DNA of 64,000 nucleotides from a methanogenic archaeon mixed culture ISO4-G1 (GTDB taxonomy: Archaea > Thermoplasmatota > Thermoplasmata > Methanomassiliicoccales > Methanomethylophilaceae), in contig CP013703.1 of the NCBI GenBank assembly GCA_001563305.1, positions 806,001 to 870,000 on the forward strand, in the 5' to 3' direction. Under the pieces are notes generated by a model that was not told the origin of the DNA, made no database searches, and saw only the letters and a list, made by a program, of their open reading frames with translations. The position numbers and the translations under genes are program-made. Numbering within the stretch: the first letter of the stretch is position 1; each line of letters begins with the position of its first letter. Shown here in pieces: positions 61,777 through 64,000 of the stretch.

Positions 61777-63075
61777 TCAGATCACCCTGTTGTCAATTAC
61801 CCTCTTGGCCTTCCCTTCGAACCTGGGCAGCTCTCCGGGCTCCTTGAGCTCCACTGTGACAGCGATATTGAGGTATTTCTTTAAAGCCGATTCGATGCGG
61901 CGCTTGAGGCTGAGCATCTCCTCCATGTTGTCGCTGAAGGCCTCCGGCTTGATCTCGATCTGGATCGTGAGGTTGTCGAGTGCCCCCTCCCTTGTCACGT
62001 AGATCATGTACTGGTCACCGACCTCGGGGATCTGCATGAGGGTGTACTCGATCTGACTGGGGAATACGTTGATTCCGCGGACGATGAGCATATCGTCCGA
62101 CCTTCCGGTGATCCTTGCGATCCTGGGCGAGGTCCTTCCGCAGGGACACGGCGAATAGTCGATGGATGTGATGTCCTTGATGCGGTACCTGATGAGGGGG
62201 AATGCCTGCTTCTTTAGCATGGTGACGACGAGCTCTCCCCTGGATCCCTCGGGGAGGACCTCCTCCGTATCGGGGTCGATGACCTCGACGTACATGATGT
62301 CGGCAGGGATGTGGATACCGTTGTGGCACGGACAGTCCGTGAACATCGGTCCCGCCTGCTCGGAGGTACCATAGATGTCGAATGTCTCGATTCCGGTTGC
62401 ATCCTCGATCTTCTTCTTCATTGACTCCGACCAGGGCTCCGCTCCGAGGAACGCAAGCCTGACCTTGGTGTCCTTCCTGAAGTCCACGCCCATCTTCTTG
62501 GCGACATCGATTAGATGAATGAAGTACGAAGGCGTGCATGCGATGGCGGTCACACCGAGATCCATCATCAGCTCGATCTGCCTCTCGGAGTTGCCTGTGC
62601 TGGCAGGGAGGACGGTGGCTCCGACCTTCTCTCCTCCGTAGTGGAGACCGAGACCTCCTGTGAACAGTCCGTATCCGTAACAGACCTGAAGGGTATCGTC
62701 CGGACCGAGTCCGGCGGATGTGAGCGATCTTGCGAGGGCGTCGCTCCAGTACTCCAGGTCATCCCTGGTGTATCCTACGAGGGTCGGCTTTCCGGTGGTT
62801 CCGGAGGATACATGATACCTGACGATCTGGTTGTTAGGTACGTTGAACATCTTGGTCGGGTAGTTGTCGCGGAGATCCTGCTTGTACATGAATGGGAGCT
62901 TAGAGATGTCCTCTATGCACTTGATATCCTCGGGCTTGACCCCCTTGGAATCCATCCTCTCGCGGTAGAACTGGTTGGTCTCGTATAGTCTCGTGACCTG
63001 CTCTTTCAGTTCCTCATACTGGATCTTCTTCAGTTCGTCCAGCGGCATGCATTCAATCTTCGGGTTCCAGAACAT
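61777..63075 (-). CDS. Phenylacetate-CoA ligase-like enzyme (copy 2)
   Basis: A 432-residue paralogue of copy 1: P-loop HVSSGTTGKPTLVGYT, YGLFTGGLGLHYGGE, DIYGTSEQAGPMFTDC, CPCGRTSPRIARITGRSDDM and a C-terminal ACT-like regulatory-domain pattern. It also activates an aryl acid to its CoA ester. The ATG at 63075 (MFWNPKIECM) is preferred; a 22-residue N-terminal extension has no support. It is first in an operon with the ACT and EF-Tu-like genes. TATA box ATTATAATAT-like on the minus strand at 63121-63130. No palindrome of the shared type is present. Ends in TGA. Confidence 0.9.
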   Translation of the reverse strand: MFWNPKIECMPLDELKKIQYEELKEQVTRLYETNQFYRERMDSKGVKPEDIKCIEDISKLPFMYKQDLRDNYPTKMFNVPNNQIVRYHVSSGTTGKPTLVGYTRDDLEYWSDALARSLTSAGLGPDDTLQVCYGYGLFTGGLGLHYGGEKVGATVLPASTGNSERQIELMMDLGVTAIACTPSYFIHLIDVAKKMGVDFRKDTKVRLAFLGAEPWSESMKKKIEDATGIETFDIYGTSEQAGPMFTDCPCHNGIHIPADIMYVEVIDPDTEEVLPEGSRGELVVTMLKKQAFPLIRYRIKDITSIDYSPCPCGRTSPRIARITGRSDDMLIVRGINVFPSQIEYTLMQIPEVGDQYMIYVTREGALDNLTIQIEIKPEAFSDNMEEMLSLKRRIESALKKYLNIAVTVELKEPGELPRFEGKAKRVIDNRVI

Positions 63076-63120
63076 AGTATTCCCAACCTTCGTCCTATTG
63101 ACACACCGACTATCTAACGA

Positions 63121-63130
63121 TATATTATAA
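63121..63130 (-). promoter_or_regulatory. TATA box for ligase copy 2
   Basis: Read on the minus strand, TTATAATATA lies about 50 nt before the ATG at 63075. Confidence 0.5.
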
Positions 63131-63314
63131 GTACTGCTCAAAAGAAGGTAAATTGGTAGGTGGTTACGAAATTCGTAAACAATGATAGCAATGACTCCTA
63201 ACTCGGGAATGACCTACCTTCTGTTCACAGTAAAGCATTAATAATTTAGCTTTAACCTAAATTCAAAGGCTTCCGATACGTTACGATTAACAACACTCAG
63301 CATAATGTCCCGTC

Positions 63315-63944
63315 GTGAACAGCGTCTCCGAGGAATTGGGAATCTTCATCGACGGCGTAGGCTCGATGATCACAGATGTGGAGAACCATATAGCCACCAG
63401 GCAGAACGATTTCCGTTCCATGTGCTTCTACAACATCCACAACCGCGGAGTCCTCACAAGGGAGATAGTCACGCTTCTGGACAAGTCGGTCAGACCGTTC
63501 CAGGATGGTGATGCGGAGGACCAGGAGACAGAGAGAATCATCGTCGTGACCAGGGGGCTGTTCACCGATACCATGTCATCTATTGAGAAGGCCGCCAAGG
63601 ACTGCCTCCCGGCCTATTGGATGAACGATATCAAGGACAAGGCCCTGGAGAAGAACACCTACCTCTACCTGAGGAACATAATCGCCGCCTCCGCCGAGAA
63701 GGGCCTGGTGTCCAAGGAGGAGCACAGGGATTGGGAGCTACTGTTCCTGATGAGGAATCTGGTACTCCACAACAACTCCGTCGCGGACCGCTCGATGATA
63801 TTCGAGATGGACGACCTGAAGATCTCGATGCGCCCAGACAGGATGATGAAGGGTCCCACCGTAACATTCGTCAAGCTCTCCGAGAAGGCCGTAGAACTGT
63901 TCTATAACTGGCTGAAAGCCGTGAACGAGGCCTACAGGAGATGA
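63315..63944 (+). CDS. Hypothetical protein
   Basis: A 209-residue soluble, mainly helical protein that I do not recognise. Notable stretches are MITDVENHIATRQNDFRSMC, VTRGLFTDTMSSIEKAAKD and WELLFLMRNLVLHNNSVADR; the last resembles the RNxxxH-type loop of HEPN-like domains, but this is only an impression. It starts at GTG (63315) and overlaps the next gene by 4 nt (ATGA), so the two are coupled. Ends in TGA. Confidence 0.65.
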   Translation: MNSVSEELGIFIDGVGSMITDVENHIATRQNDFRSMCFYNIHNRGVLTREIVTLLDKSVRPFQDGDAEDQETERIIVVTRGLFTDTMSSIEKAAKDCLPAYWMNDIKDKALEKNTYLYLRNIIAASAEKGLVSKEEHRDWELLFLMRNLVLHNNSVADRSMIFEMDDLKISMRPDRMMKGPTVTFVKLSEKAVELFYNWLKAVNEAYRR

Positions 63945-64000
63945 AGCAGGAAGACCTTTGGAACGAACTCTATTCCCGCAACTCCGTCCAATGGAGAGGG
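63941..64000 (+). CDS. 5' part of a gene, possibly a methyltransferase
   Basis: A frame starts at the ATG overlapping the upstream stop and runs out of the window after 20 codons (MKQEDLWNELYS, then NSVQWRG). The start resembles class I SAM-dependent methyltransferases, but too little is visible to be sure. Confidence 0.5.
   Translation, partial: MKQEDLWNELYSRNSVQWRG

Overview
The window reads as a chromosome segment of a methanogenic archaeon, most probably a host-associated member of the Methanomassiliicoccales (Methanomethylophilaceae-like). Archaeal information-processing genes are everywhere: RfcL with a PIP box, Taw1, aPelota, eIF6, L31e, L39e, S19e, PDCD5, archaeal LeuRS and SRP RNA. 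There are also methanogen-associated genes (a marker-2-like AIR synthase homologue and an MptE-like pterin kinase). Many promoters are plain TATA boxes about 25 nt before the start codon. No rRNA, CRISPR array, insertion sequence or integrase was seen.

The strongest signal is in the genetic code. I resolved the stop codons of 61 genes: 54 end in TGA, 7 in TAA and none in TAG. Four genes (addA, sfsA, a VTC-domain gene and a secreted Pro/Asp-rich protein gene) have an in-frame TAG followed by a continuing reading frame. In three of them that continuation is recognisable as the rest of the family's domain. This is what is expected where UAG is read as an amino acid, presumably pyrrolysine, rather than as stop. 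The pyl genes are not in this window.

Layout. 1-1.4 kb: ATPase plus DUF4435 Toprim pair resembling the PARIS defence system. 1.4-3.0 kb: exonuclease VII (xseAB). 3.1-4.5 kb: hotdog thioesterase, zinc-ribbon membrane protein and a catalytically dead DEDDh exonuclease homologue. 4.6-10.1 kb: AddAB-type helicase-nuclease pair. 10.1-16.3 kb: P-type ATPase, active DEDDh exonuclease, DapB, CDP-alcohol phosphatidyltransferase and two cysteine-rich proteins. 16.3-22.0 kb: SfsA, HprK-like protein, and a surface module of DUF4353 beta-helix protein, VTC enzyme and DUF4956 membrane protein. 22.1-27.4 kb: redox proteins, Taw1, RfcL, zinc-ribbon protein and ABC ATPase. 27.4-29.5 kb: winged-helix regulator, sodium:solute symporter and its 43-residue accessory protein. 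29.8-32.9 kb: large MBG-type surface protein. 33.1-33.4 kb: SRP RNA. 33.4-38.8 kb: marker-2-like protein, CorA, site-2 protease, MptE-like and DUF373 proteins. 38.8-41.3 kb: metallo-beta-lactamase-fold protein and the S19e-PDCD5-L39e-L31e-eIF6 operon. 41.6-48 kb: membrane and surface proteins, UbiX and LeuRS. 48.1-49.3 kb: CdrS-like RHH regulator and a truncated FtsZ-like protein behind an array of inverted repeats. 49.4-52.6 kb: IorAB, tRNA-Leu and a GNAT protein. 53-57.3 kb: carAB. 57.4-63.1 kb: Pelota, winged-helix protein, two phenylacetate-CoA-ligase-like enzymes, an EF-Tu-like protein and an ACT protein. 63.3 kb to end: a hypothetical protein and the start of another gene.

Working together: the symporter operon and one phenylacetate-CoA ligase carry almost the same palindrome at the same distance from their TATA boxes. 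Each lies beside a winged-helix gene of the same small family. With IorAB and the ACT protein this suggests uptake, activation and reductive carboxylation of aryl acids. CarA has lost its catalytic cysteine, which points to ammonia-dependent carbamoyl phosphate synthesis.
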